Source: an uncultured Paracoccus sp.
GTDB taxonomy: Bacteria; Pseudomonadota; Alphaproteobacteria; Rhodobacterales; Rhodobacteraceae
Reading direction: 5' to 3'
DNA length: 64,000 bases
Assembly (NCBI GenBank): GCA_934533075.1
Contig: CAKTBJ010000001.1
Coordinates: forward strand, 1-64,000
A model generated the notes under the pieces. The model saw only the letters and a program-made list of their open reading frames with translations, made no database searches and was not told the DNA's origin. The translations under genes were made by a program, and so were the position numbers. Positions 16,342-24,895 of this stretch are shown in pieces; the first letter of the stretch is position 1; each line of letters begins with the position of its first letter.

Positions 16342-17524
16342 GAGGTTTCCTTTGCGTCTGGCCGGCCAGCCGGCGCGCGGCCCGGGCGGCGGCATGCAGG
16401 CTGAGGGCGGTATGATAGCCGGGATCGAGGTCGGGGGTCGCCGGAACGTAGTCGACCGGACCCTCGGCATTCAGGGTCTGATAGGCATAACCGTGCCGGT
16501 TCTGCCAGAAGTTGCCGAAGAACAGGCGCTCGGCGGCCTGCCAATGCGCCAGCAGGTCGGCGCCGGTTTCCTGCGCCAGCGCACAGGCGCGGATGGCTTC
16601 GGGCAGGCTCCACCACGGGAAGTAACCCGAGGCCGGGATGCCATCCCCTTGAATGAACAGGGGAATGCCGGGACCGATCAGCGACAGGTCCAGCGTGCGG
16701 GACAGCAGGGCCGCCAGCCGCGCCGCAAGGTCCGGGTCGGGCGGCAGGTGGCGCAGGTGATCCAGCGCAAAGCCGACGAACTCGATGGAATGGCCGGGAT
16801 TGCGGCGGTCCTCGCCCGGCACGGTCCAGAGCAGGCCGGTGGCGGGGTCGTCATAGCGGGTCAGGATCGCGTCGATGAAGCGATCCGCAAAGCCGGCATG
16901 CGCGCCAAGGCCCAGCCGGTGCAGCATCCCCGCCGCACCCAGCAGGATCATGCGGGGGCCGAAATCGTCGGGCTGCGCGGCCAGTGCCTGCGGGCCGATG
17001 GCGGTGGATTCGTCCATCTGGAAGCGGTTGTCCTCGACGGCCGCGATCACCCGCATCAGATAGTCCAGCTGCCGGGGCACGTCCTGCGGCGCGAACAGGG
17101 CGGCGGCGGCCACCAGCCCCTTGGCGAAGAAGGCGTCGGAATAGGTGTAAATCTCGCCCGCCACCGGGCGCAGCGGGTGCCCGTCGCGATAGAGGAAAGC
17201 GCCATGCCCGTCCCGCGCCACCAGCCCGTCCAGCGCCGCATAAAGCGGGCGGGCGCGGTCCAGCAGGCGCGCCGACAGGGCCGGGTCGCTTTCCGCCGGA
17301 TCGCGGGCGAAGGTCACAAGCGCCTCCAGCCCGCGCCCCTGAATCCAGCCATAGACCCAAGCCCCCCCGCGCTGGCCGTCACCGGGGCCATAATCCGCCC
17401 CGGTCAGCGGGTTGACCTTGGTGTCCAGAAACGGCCCCGCCGGCGGGCGCGCCAGCATCCAGCCCAGCGCCTGCCGGTTGGCGGCCTCGTAGCGCCGCGC
17501 GGTGAGGGTCAGCGCCAGGCTCAT
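16328..17524 (-). CDS. AGE-family N-acylglucosamine 2-epimerase-like protein
   Basis: Cytoplasmic (alpha/alpha)6-barrel protein (398 aa) of the AGE family, which interconverts N-acyl-glucosamine and N-acyl-mannosamine or isomerises related free sugars. Family-like features are the early DTKVNPLTGADYGPGDG stretch, AWVYGWIQGRGLEAL and NPGHSIEFVGFALDHLRHL, the last including the His used by AGE enzymes. Length is normal. The ATGA overlap with the upstream permease fixes the start. With nagA and nagB in the same operon, an entry step that turns an imported N-acylated hexosamine into a usable epimer is likely, but the exact sugar is not shown. Confidence 0.8.
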   Translation of the reverse strand: MSLALTLTARRYEAANRQALGWMLARPPAGPFLDTKVNPLTGADYGPGDGQRGGAWVYGWIQGRGLEALVTFARDPAESDPALSARLLDRARPLYAALDGLVARDGHGAFLYRDGHPLRPVAGEIYTYSDAFFAKGLVAAAALFAPQDVPRQLDYLMRVIAAVEDNRFQMDESTAIGPQALAAQPDDFGPRMILLGAAGMLHRLGLGAHAGFADRFIDAILTRYDDPATGLLWTVPGEDRRNPGHSIEFVGFALDHLRHLPPDPDLAARLAALLSRTLDLSLIGPGIPLFIQGDGIPASGYFPWWSLPEAIRACALAQETGADLLAHWQAAERLFFGNFWQNRHGYAYQTLNAEGPVDYVPATPDLDPGYHTALSLHAAARAARRLAGQTQRKPHGLG

Positions 17525-18348
17525 TCCTTCATCCCGCTGGCCGAAATCCCTTGCACGAATTGCCGCCGCAGCAGGATGAACACCAGCACCGAGGGGATCA
17601 GCACCGCCGCCGAGGCCGCCGACAGCCGCCCCAGATCGACGGTGTAGCCGGTCTGGAACTGCGCCAGCCCGACCTCGATCGTATAGGCCTGCCGCCTGGT
17701 GGCGACGATCATCGGCCAGGCGAAGGCCGTCCAGGCCTGAAAGAAGGCCAGCACCCCCAGCGCCGCCAGCGGCCCGCGCAGCAGCGGCAGGCCGATGCGC
17801 CAGAAGATCCACCATTCCGACGCGCCGTCGATACGCGCGGCCTCGATCAGCTCGTCCGGGATGGCGGTGTCGACGTTCTGGCGGATCAGGAAGATGCCGA
17901 AGCTCATCACCAGATAGCCGATCAGCAGCCCCCAGACCGTATTCAGCGCCCCCACCGCCTTCACCTGAAAGTAAAGCGGGATCATGTAGACCTCGAACGG
18001 GATGATCGCCGTCGCCAGGAACAGGAAGAAGATCAGGTTGATGGTCCGAAAGCGGAATTTCCCGATGACATAGCCGGCGATGGAGGAGGTCAGCACGATG
18101 GAGGCGCTGGACATCAGCGCGAAGGCCAGGCTGTTGCCGATCCAGCGCAGCAGCGGCGTGTCCCCCAGGACCGAGCGGAAATTCTCCAGCGTGGGGGCAT
18201 GGGGGATGATGGTGGGCGGCCAGGCGATCATCTCGGCCGGGGTCTTGAAGGCATTGGCGACCAGCAGGATCAGCGGCAGCAGCATCAGCAGGCCGAACAG
18301 GCCCAGCGTGATGTCGATGGCCAGCGCGGCGCGGCGTTGCGGCGTCAT
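17521..18348 (-). CDS. Sugar ABC importer permease (MalG family)
   Basis: CUT1 permease (275 aa) with six hydrophobic segments. The EAA loop is visible as DELIEAARIDGASEWWIFWRIGLPLLRGPLAALG near residues 165-198, followed by a C-terminal FVQGISASGMKE tail of the MalG type. The start Met (MTPQRRAALAIDITLG) overlaps the stop of the partner permease (ATGA). The longer frame upstream is an out-of-frame reading of that partner gene. Confidence 0.9.
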   Translation of the reverse strand: MTPQRRAALAIDITLGLFGLLMLLPLILLVANAFKTPAEMIAWPPTIIPHAPTLENFRSVLGDTPLLRWIGNSLAFALMSSASIVLTSSIAGYVIGKFRFRTINLIFFLFLATAIIPFEVYMIPLYFQVKAVGALNTVWGLLIGYLVMSFGIFLIRQNVDTAIPDELIEAARIDGASEWWIFWRIGLPLLRGPLAALGVLAFFQAWTAFAWPMIVATRRQAYTIEVGLAQFQTGYTVDLGRLSAASAAVLIPSVLVFILLRRQFVQGISASGMKE

Positions 18349-19235
18349 CGGCGGCCCCCTTTCTGGCGCAGCAGGCCGAACTGCACCCCGGTCAGCAGCA
18401 GCACGATCAGCAGCAGGATCACCGCCTCGGCCGCCGCGTAACCCACGCGATAGTTGCGGAAGCTGTTTTCCAGCATGTCGATGACCAGCACCCGCACCAG
18501 CCGCCCCGGCGCGCCCTGCGTGTCCGAGGCCAGCACGAAGGCCTGCGCATAGACATTGAAGCCCGAGACCAGCGTCACCACGGACACGTAGAGCGTGATC
18601 GGCTTCAGCAGCGGCACCGAGATATACAGGAACGACTGCCAGCCCGACGCCCCGTCCAGCGTCGCGGCCTCGTAGACGCTGGTGGGCAGGTTGCGAAAGC
18701 CCACCATGTAGATCAGCACCGCATAGCCCAGCGCCTGCCAGCTGCACAGGATGATGATCGACAGCACCGACAGCACCGGATCGAACAGCCAGGGCTGCGC
18801 GGTCCCCCCCAAGCCCACGATCAGCGCGTTCAGCGGCCCGACATTGGCGTCGAAGATCCATTTCCACGCCATCGCCGCCGGCACCAGCGAGACGACATGC
18901 GGGATGAACACCGCCGTCTCGAAGAACCCGGCAAAGCGCGAGCGCAGCCTTGTGTGGATCAGCGCCGCGATCACCAGCGCCAGCGGGATGGTGATGACCA
19001 GCACGCCGAAGGCGATGATGGCGGTATTGGTCAGCGCGTTCAGGAACAGCTGGTCGCCGAACAGCTCGCGGAAATTGCGCAACCCGACGAAGGGCTTGTT
19101 GCTGGACAGCAGGTTCCAGTCATGCAGGGAAAGGCGCAGCGTGTCGGCGATCGGGATCAGCCGCACCCAGGCGAAGATCGCCAAGGTGGGCAGGATCGCC
19201 AGCAGGGCAAAGGCGAAACGGCGTCTGCGCAGCAT
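18345..19235 (-). CDS. Sugar ABC importer permease (MalF/UgpA family)
   Basis: CUT1 permease (296 aa) with six hydrophobic segments. The first is FAFALLAILPTLAIFAWVRLIPIADTLRLSL, followed by FVGLRNFRELF, typical of UgpA-like proteins. The EAA loop reads VYEAATLDGASGWQSFLYISVPLLKP. AGGGAGG precedes the ATG at a good distance. It pairs with the MalG-type permease to form the membrane channel. Confidence 0.9.
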   Translation of the reverse strand: MLRRRRFAFALLAILPTLAIFAWVRLIPIADTLRLSLHDWNLLSSNKPFVGLRNFRELFGDQLFLNALTNTAIIAFGVLVITIPLALVIAALIHTRLRSRFAGFFETAVFIPHVVSLVPAAMAWKWIFDANVGPLNALIVGLGGTAQPWLFDPVLSVLSIIILCSWQALGYAVLIYMVGFRNLPTSVYEAATLDGASGWQSFLYISVPLLKPITLYVSVVTLVSGFNVYAQAFVLASDTQGAPGRLVRVLVIDMLENSFRNYRVGYAAAEAVILLLIVLLLTGVQFGLLRQKGGRR

Positions 19236-19253
19236 GGAACCTCCCTTGAGGGT

Positions 19254-19311
19254 GGCGCGGGACGCTGGCCCCCCGCGCCGTCATTGCGTAGGGTGCGTGC
19301 TTGCACGCACC
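19254..19311 (-). promoter_or_regulatory. Two hairpins after the sugar-binding-protein gene
   Basis: In the 83-base gap behind the binding-protein gene lie a perfect 9-bp stem GGTGCGTGC (19292-19300) / GCACGCACC (19303-19311) with a two-base loop, and an 8-bp stem GGCGCGGG (19254-19261) / CCCGCGCC (19272-19279). The first resembles dispersed palindromic extragenic repeats. As in the other ABC operons here, the hairpins follow the binding-protein gene and precede the permeases. Confidence 0.5.
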
Positions 19312-19318
19312 GTCCCCC

Positions 19319-20596
19319 TCACTCGGCCAGCAGCCCCTCGCGCGCGAGGATCTGGTTCGTTTCCTCGGCGGCCTTCTCCAGATAGGCCAGAATCGCCGCA
19401 TCGTCGCCGGCGAGGCTCTGGTTCGCGAAGGCGCCCTCAAGCTGGGCGGCCAGGCGGGTCAGCACCTCCTCGATGGGACCGATGGCCGGCAGGGTGAAGA
19501 ACTGATAGTCCTCCGGGTAATCGACAAAGGCCGCGAAGGCCGGGGTTTCGTCGGTCACGCTGGAATAATCCACCCCCGAGCGGTTGGGCAGCCAGCCGAC
19601 ATTGGCCAGCATCCAGACCAGGTTCTCCGGCTCGTTCGTGGCCTGCGCGAAGGCCCAGGCGGCGGCCGCGGCCTCGTCGTCACCGCCGGCGACGTAAAGG
19701 TTCGTCGGCAGCGCGATGGAGCCGACGGGCAGCGGCGCCGTGGCATAGGGCAGGTCCGGCGCCTTGGCTTTGATGTCGCCGATCACCCAGCTTTCGCGGA
19801 TGAACATGGCGGTCTGGCCGCGCTCGAACGCCTCGGCATCGGCGGGCATCTCGACCGAAACCGTGCCTTGCGCGATCAGGTCCAGATACTGGCCCAGCGC
19901 CTTGACCCCGGCCTCGTTGGCATAGTCGGCCCGGTAGCGGCCCTCGCCGTCCGAGACGATGACATTGCCGCCATACTGGAACAGGTTGATCCAGAACTTT
20001 TCGGCGATGCCCTGCCCGCCGCCCGACAGCCGCAGCGACCAGCCCGACACCGTGGCCTTGCCCGAACCGTCGCGCTGGGTCAGCTTGTCGGCATAGTCGG
20101 TATAGTCCTCCATCGTCGCGGGCGGACCTTCCAGACCGGCCGCGGCGAACATCTCGGTGTTGTAGAACAGCGAGCCTTGGCCGCGCATGAACGGAATGCC
20201 GTAGACCGTGCCATCGCGCGAGGCGGCCTCGACGAAGAACGCGCCGAAATTGGCCGGGTCGGTGACGAAAGCCGCCACCGCGTCGGGCGCGGCGGGGATC
20301 AGGTCGTTCTCGACATAGCGGCTGGCGGTCGAGCCGGACAGCTCGATCACCGTGGCGCCTTCGAGGCCCGAGGACAGGCCCAGCGCAAGGCGCCGCTCGT
20401 GCTCGCGCAGCGCGATGGCCTCGACGGTGACGGTCAGGTCGGGCCAGTCGGCCTTCATCCCCTCGGCGACGTGCTCATAGAAGGGGGCCAGTTCGGGATA
20501 GCCGCTCCAGACGGTGATGTCCTGCGCCGGCGCGGTCCCGGCCAGGCCCAGCGCCAGCGCCGTGGTCAAGGCAAGACGGGCTTTCAATGTGGTCAT
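19319..20596 (-). CDS. Sugar ABC importer, extracellular solute-binding protein
   Basis: Periplasmic binding protein (425 aa) of the SBP_bac_1 family that serves CUT1 importers. A Sec signal peptide ends at about residue 25 (AGTAPAQ), and the mature chain begins DITVWSGYPELAPFYEHVAEGMKADWP, the usual first strand. GGGAGGA lies six bases before the ATG. Later blocks (GQGSLFYNTEMFAAAGL; FERGQTAMFIRESWVIGDIKAK) are typical of sugar-binding members. The operon with nagA, nagB and an AGE epimerase suggests an amino-sugar ligand. Confidence 0.88.
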   Translation of the reverse strand: MTTLKARLALTTALALGLAGTAPAQDITVWSGYPELAPFYEHVAEGMKADWPDLTVTVEAIALREHERRLALGLSSGLEGATVIELSGSTASRYVENDLIPAAPDAVAAFVTDPANFGAFFVEAASRDGTVYGIPFMRGQGSLFYNTEMFAAAGLEGPPATMEDYTDYADKLTQRDGSGKATVSGWSLRLSGGGQGIAEKFWINLFQYGGNVIVSDGEGRYRADYANEAGVKALGQYLDLIAQGTVSVEMPADAEAFERGQTAMFIRESWVIGDIKAKAPDLPYATAPLPVGSIALPTNLYVAGGDDEAAAAAWAFAQATNEPENLVWMLANVGWLPNRSGVDYSSVTDETPAFAAFVDYPEDYQFFTLPAIGPIEEVLTRLAAQLEGAFANQSLAGDDAAILAYLEKAAEETNQILAREGLLAE

Positions 20597-20597
20597 G

Positions 20598-21887
20598 TCA
20601 TCCTCCCAGATGTTCGGTCGTTGCGGGGCGCGCGGCCCCGGTTTCGCTGGCCGCACAGGCGGCATCGGCCAGCAATTCGGCGGCGCCGGGGGCGAAGCCG
20701 GCGGGCAGGCCGTAAAAGCGATGCGCTTCCTCGACCTCGTAGCCGCCGATGGCATGCTCCGCGCGGGGCGGGATATAGCCGGGATTGTCGTCGGCATAGG
20801 CCAGGACGAAGATCGGCCCATTATGATCGCGCGCCAGCCGGGCACGCAAGTCCAGCGCCGTCTGCGCGAAGATCTCGCCCGGCAGGGCGATCAGGCGCGC
20901 GCCGGCCCAGTCCAGCACGGAGACGCGCGCGGGCAGCGGCGCGGGCGGGGTTTCGGGCAGGGCATCGGCCCAATCCGCCCAGATGCGCAGCAGATGCGCC
21001 TGAACGGGCGGCGCAGTCGCGGCCTGCGCGCGCCAGTCGCGGGCCAGCCCGGCGGGATCGGCCTCGCGGCGGGCGAAGGGCAGGGCCAGATGGGTTTCCG
21101 CCGCACCGGCCGGGCCGGAGACGGGCGCAAGCGGCGCGGCCAGAACCGCCTCGGCCAGTCCGGCGCCGATGCGGGCGGCCTCGGCAAAGGTGCGGGCGGG
21201 CTGGGCCGCCTGCGTCAGCGAGGCCTGCGCGGAATGCCCGGTATTCACATCGCCCGCGCAGCCGGTGGCGAAGATCGCGACCGCGCCGGGCAGCGCCGCC
21301 TCCAGCCGGGCGCGCAAGGCATGCGGATAGTCGGCGGTCCACAGCAGGTTGTCGGCGCCCAGAACCACCGGATGGCAGCCATAGCTGGTCAGGATCGCCA
21401 GCGGCGCGCCATCCGCCCGGTCGAAGCGCAGGACCGGCAGCACCCCATCCACCGGCCCGCCCGGATGGCGGCGATTCTTCGCGAAGCCCGGATCGGGGGC
21501 ATGGCCGGCGCGGATCGTCACCGGCCGGCGCGCGGCGGCGGCCGTGTCGATGGCCGCGACCAGTGCCGCCTCGAACCGCGCCATCCATGCCGGATCGGCC
21601 GGGGCCGACAGCCGGCCAGGCATCGAGACCGGCCCGCCGTGATTGTGCAGCGCGGCGACCACCACGTTCCGCGCCGGCAGGCAGCAGGCGGCCCGCACCC
21701 GCGCCGACAGCGCCGCATCCACGCCGATCACGTCCGCCGTGACCAGCGCGGTATCGCCCACCACCAGCGCCCGCACGCCCAGGCGGTCATGGGCGCCCCT
21801 CGCCCCCGCCATCCGCGCCCCGAAACCGGCCATCGCCAGCCCCTCGGGCGGCGTGATGTCGATGACGGCGGCGCCGGCGCGGATCAT
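20598..21887 (-). CDS. Neutral/alkaline ceramidase-fold hydrolase
   Basis: Protein of 429 aa resembling the N-terminal catalytic domain of neutral/alkaline non-lysosomal ceramidases, zinc amidases that cleave N-acyl bonds. Seen are VIDITPPEG at the N terminus, the metal-type motif HNHGGP at residues 81-86, SYGCHPVVLG near 169-177 and GCAGDVN at 209-215, all family positions. There is no signal peptide and no C-terminal immunoglobulin-like domain, so it is shorter than secreted ceramidases and should be cytoplasmic. It overlaps nagA by four bases (ATGA). An amidase acting on an N-acylated amino sugar or glycolipid headgroup would fit the operon; this is inference. Confidence 0.75.
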   Translation of the reverse strand: MIRAGAAVIDITPPEGLAMAGFGARMAGARGAHDRLGVRALVVGDTALVTADVIGVDAALSARVRAACCLPARNVVVAALHNHGGPVSMPGRLSAPADPAWMARFEAALVAAIDTAAAARRPVTIRAGHAPDPGFAKNRRHPGGPVDGVLPVLRFDRADGAPLAILTSYGCHPVVLGADNLLWTADYPHALRARLEAALPGAVAIFATGCAGDVNTGHSAQASLTQAAQPARTFAEAARIGAGLAEAVLAAPLAPVSGPAGAAETHLALPFARREADPAGLARDWRAQAATAPPVQAHLLRIWADWADALPETPPAPLPARVSVLDWAGARLIALPGEIFAQTALDLRARLARDHNGPIFVLAYADDNPGYIPPRAEHAIGGYEVEEAHRFYGLPAGFAPGAAELLADAACAASETGAARPATTEHLGG

Positions 21888-23023
21888 GGTCCCCGCCTTT
21901 CCCCGGCGATCACCGAATCGCGCAGGCGGATGACGGGCGCGTCGGGCGACCAGTCGAACAGGATGAAATCGGCGCGCGCGCCCTCGCGCAGGGCCACACG
22001 GCGACCGATCAGCGCCGCCGGGGCGGTGGTCGCAAGGTGCAGGACCTCGCCCAGGGTCAGGCCGGTGGCGGCGGGCACGCGGCCCAGAAACTCGATCAAG
22101 GCATGGCCCGAGCCGGCCAGATAGGGGGTGCCGGCGACCGAAATCCTGCCGGTGGCGTCGATCTCGACCGCGCCGCCGACGGGGTTGTCGTAGCGGCCCG
22201 GCGGCATGCCCGCCAGCCCCACGCTGTCCGAGACCAGGAACGCCCGCCCCGCCTTGGCACGCAGCATCGCCTTCAGCGCGGCATCGGGCAGGTGGTCGCC
22301 ATCGGCGATGAAGCCGGCGGTCAGGCCGTCCTCGGCCAGTTGCGCCCAGATCAGGTTGGGATGGCGCGGCAGCATGGCGGCCGCGCCATTGCCCAGATGC
22401 GTGGAGATGCTGGCGCCCGCCGCGACCGCCGCACCGATCTGCGCCGGGGTCGCATTGCTGTGGCCGATGGCGACCAGCACCCTTCGCGCCGCCAGCGCCC
22501 GGATCAGGGGAATCGCCCCCTCCGCCTCCGGCGCCAGCGTCACCTTGCGCACCAGCCCGCCGCAGGCCGCCTGCCAGCCCTCGAACTCCTCCAGCGTCAG
22601 GGCGCGGACATGGGCGGCCGGATGGGCGCCGCGCGGACCGTCCTCGGGCGCGATCATCGGGCCTTCGACATGCACGCCGGCGATCATCGCCGCCGCCAGG
22701 GGGTCGCGCATCGCCTGCGCAATCGCCTCCAGCCGCTGCACGAGCGCGGCGCGCGGGGCGGTAATCAGCGTGGGCAGGAAGCAGCCGACCCCGCGCGCCG
22801 CCAGCACCTCGCACAGGGCCACGACCGTTTCCGGCGCCAGTGCGCCATCGTTCAGGTCCAGCCCCCCAAACCCGTTCACCTGCAAATCGACCAGGGCCGG
22901 CGCCAGCCACGGCAGCCCCTCGGCCGGACAGGGGCGCATCTCGCGGATCGACCCGCCCCTGACGACAAGCGCGCGCCCCTCGCCATTGGCCAGCCGGCCG
23001 CGATATGCGCGCGCCTCGGTCAC
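21884..23023 (-). CDS. nagA: N-acetylglucosamine-6-phosphate deacetylase
   Basis: Amidohydrolase (379 aa) that removes acetate from N-acetylglucosamine 6-phosphate. Visible are DLQVNGFGG (residues 46-54), the metal-binding HVEGP with Glu120, His188 in IGHSN, His209 in the HLGNG motif and the catalytic Asp266 in LVSDS. The usual HLFNAM motif reads HLGNGAAAM here, a modest departure. The start is a GTG that overlaps the stop of the SIS gene (GTGA). The product feeds NagB, encoded two genes upstream. Confidence 0.88.
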   Translation of the reverse strand: MTEARAYRGRLANGEGRALVVRGGSIREMRPCPAEGLPWLAPALVDLQVNGFGGLDLNDGALAPETVVALCEVLAARGVGCFLPTLITAPRAALVQRLEAIAQAMRDPLAAAMIAGVHVEGPMIAPEDGPRGAHPAAHVRALTLEEFEGWQAACGGLVRKVTLAPEAEGAIPLIRALAARRVLVAIGHSNATPAQIGAAVAAGASISTHLGNGAAAMLPRHPNLIWAQLAEDGLTAGFIADGDHLPDAALKAMLRAKAGRAFLVSDSVGLAGMPPGRYDNPVGGAVEIDATGRISVAGTPYLAGSGHALIEFLGRVPAATGLTLGEVLHLATTAPAALIGRRVALREGARADFILFDWSPDAPVIRLRDSVIAGERRGP

Positions 23024-23784
23024 AACGCGCGCACCCGGTCGCGGAAGCGGTGGATGAAGCGCGCATTCGCCTCGTCCCCGCCGGGCGCATTGCCGGAGCG
23101 CCAGACCGGCGGCTCGATCCCCGCCTCGACCAGCCGGGCGATGGTCGCCATCACCAGCCAGTTCAGCGCGAAGGCATTGGCGAAGGTCGAGATCGCCGCC
23201 ACCGGCTCCTCCATGCCCGGAATGCGGATCACCGCGTCGCCGATGGGCACCTTGGTGTCGATGGCGACATCCACCAGATCGTGCAGGTTCCGTTTCGTCG
23301 GGTGCCGCGCGGGGTGGTCGGGCGCGGTGCCCTCGGCATGGGCGCGGGACGAAACCCCGATCAGCGTGGCGCCCAAGCCGCGTGCCTCCAGCGCGGCGTC
23401 GATCAGGGCGGCATTGATGCCGTAGGCGTTGACCAGGATCAGCAGGCTGTCCGGCCCCAGCCCGGCATTGCGGATCACCACGCGGCCATAGCCGGGCGTG
23501 CGCTCCATCGCCATCGAGCGCAGGGCGCCGTTCGACAGCAGCGTGCCCTCGTCGAGGATGGCGCTGACATGCATCAGCCCGCCGGCGCGGAAGAACACCT
23601 CCTGCGCGGCGAGGTTGGAATGGCCGCCGGGGCCGAAGACATGCACCAGCCGGTCGGCGGCGATCTGTTCGGCCATACGGGCCGAGGCGGCCTCGATGGC
23701 GGCCGCCTCCTGCTCGCGGATGCGGGTCAGGTGGGCGTCGATCCGCGCCTGATAGTCGGCGGCGAGGGCGGCGATGTCAGGCAT
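23020..23784 (-). CDS. SIS-domain sugar-phosphate-binding protein (UPF0309-like)
   Basis: Protein of 254 aa with a single SIS fold. The phosphosugar-binding loop reads FGPGGHSNLAAQEVFFRAGGL from residue 50, close to the FGxGHS-AEEVFYRAGGL pattern of the UPF0309 family. A GVSSRAHAEG stretch and a C-terminal His/Asn-rich tail follow. Members lie in amino-sugar and sugar-phosphate operons and probably isomerise or sense a phosphorylated sugar; none of this is proved for this protein. It overlaps nagB by eight bases. Confidence 0.8.
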   Translation of the reverse strand: MPDIAALAADYQARIDAHLTRIREQEAAAIEAASARMAEQIAADRLVHVFGPGGHSNLAAQEVFFRAGGLMHVSAILDEGTLLSNGALRSMAMERTPGYGRVVIRNAGLGPDSLLILVNAYGINAALIDAALEARGLGATLIGVSSRAHAEGTAPDHPARHPTKRNLHDLVDVAIDTKVPIGDAVIRIPGMEEPVAAISTFANAFALNWLVMATIARLVEAGIEPPVWRSGNAPGGDEANARFIHRFRDRVRAL

Positions 23785-24553
23785 GGGGATCGGCCTTTGC
23801 GTCGATATGCAGCCGCGCGCCGCAACGGCGCAGGATCGAGGCCGGGCAGGCGGTCGAGACCGGACCCGAGACCGTCGCCGCCAGCGCCGCGCGCTTGTGG
23901 GCGCCGGGGACGACGCCGATGCGGGTCTCGGCCGCCATGAGGCAGGGAATGGTCAGGGTGATGGCGCGTTTCGGCACATCGGCCAGCGCCGGGAAGCACC
24001 CGTCATCCACCTGTTGCTGGCGGCATGTCCGGTCCAGCTCCACCACCTTGACCCACAGCGGATCGTCGAAATCCGCCACCGGCGGGTCGTTGAAGGCCAG
24101 ATGCCCGTTCACCCCGATGCCGAAGCACAGGATGTCCAGCGGCGCGGCGCGCAGCAGCGCCTCGTAATCGGCGCAGATGCGGGCCGGGTCGCCCTGCGCC
24201 GGGATGCGATGGATGGTGCCGAAGGGGGCGTGGCCGAACAGGTGCCGGTCCAGCCAGTTGCCGAACCGCTGCGGCGCGTCGGCTGGCAGGTCGAGGTAAT
24301 CGTCCATGTGAAAGGCCGTCACCCGCTCCCACGGCAGGCCCGGCATGGCGGTCAGCGCGGCCATCATGTCGGCCTGGCTGGGCGCGGCGGCAAAGACCAT
24401 GCGCACGGCACCCTTGGCGGCGGCCACGGCGCGCATGGCATCCGCCACCTCGGCCGCCGCCGCCCGGCCCATCGCGGCCAGATCGGCATGCACGACCACC
24501 TCCAGCGCATCGGCGCGATGCTGCCTCGGCGGCGTTTCGACACGATCCTCCAT
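23777..24553 (-). CDS. nagB: Glucosamine-6-phosphate deaminase
   Basis: Converts glucosamine 6-phosphate to fructose 6-phosphate and ammonia. FHMDDYL at residues 81-87 carries the enolisation Asp, and GIGVNGHLAFNDP at 145-157 carries the ring-opening His. Length (258 aa) fits the family. It is the first gene of the operon and lies just downstream of a LacI-type operator. The first Met (MEDRVETPP) is preceded by only a GGGG-type site, so a start a few residues away is possible. Confidence 0.88.
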   Translation of the reverse strand: MEDRVETPPRQHRADALEVVVHADLAAMGRAAAAEVADAMRAVAAAKGAVRMVFAAAPSQADMMAALTAMPGLPWERVTAFHMDDYLDLPADAPQRFGNWLDRHLFGHAPFGTIHRIPAQGDPARICADYEALLRAAPLDILCFGIGVNGHLAFNDPPVADFDDPLWVKVVELDRTCRQQQVDDGCFPALADVPKRAITLTIPCLMAAETRIGVVPGAHKRAALAATVSGPVSTACPASILRRCGARLHIDAKADPHA

Positions 24554-24591
24554 TCCCCGGCCTCGTCTGTCTCCCTGCCCTCAGCGTCCCA

Positions 24592-24611
24592 TGCAACCGA
24601 TTGCAAGTCAA
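24592..24611 (-). promoter_or_regulatory. LacI-type operator and -35 box of the amino-sugar operon
   Basis: On the minus strand TGCAATCGGTTGCA (24605-24592) is a CG-centred 14-bp palindrome with one mismatched pair, the form typical of LacI-family operators. A TTGACT hexamer (24611-24606), five of six for a sigma-70 -35 box, abuts it one base into the repeat. The site is 39 bases upstream of nagB. No LacI-family gene is present in the window, so the regulator is elsewhere. Confidence 0.65.
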
Positions 24612-24895
24612 CAGTCATGCGAAATGCCGCCCGGACGGATCACGCCGCCGGGGGAAGGCGCGCGTTGCGGGGCGGGCCGGGCGGCCCCCTGGTGCCGGCG
24701 GCGCACGGGGCAGCAATGGGGCCAGCCTCGCCGGGTCGTGCGGGCACGGCTACCGGCATCGGGGAGGTTGCGGCCTCGCAGGGCGCAGCGGCGGCGTCCG
24801 CCGGACGATGAGAGGGCGGGACCGGCAGGCGCGCGGGGACCGGCCGCCCGGACCGGATCACCGCGCGGCTTGCCGCCCTCCGGCAGGCAGGCGCT
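24612..24895. other. Non-coding interval between nagB operon and aminotransferase
   Basis: This 284-base GC-rich stretch separates the start of the amino-sugar operon from the 3' end of the aminotransferase gene. Open frames in it are shadows without ribosome sites or recognisable products. I see no repeat or RNA gene. Confidence 0.5.

Noticed and set aside
20598..23090. A single 830-residue protein reading through nagA into the hydrolase
   Set aside because: Only the part after the Met at 21887 resembles a protein family; the upstream part is nagA read out of frame.
23777..24553. Loss of a catalytic Asp in NagB (GIGVNGH instead of GNDGH)
   Set aside because: Asn at this position is, as I recall, common in NagB-family proteins, so it is not evidence of inactivity.
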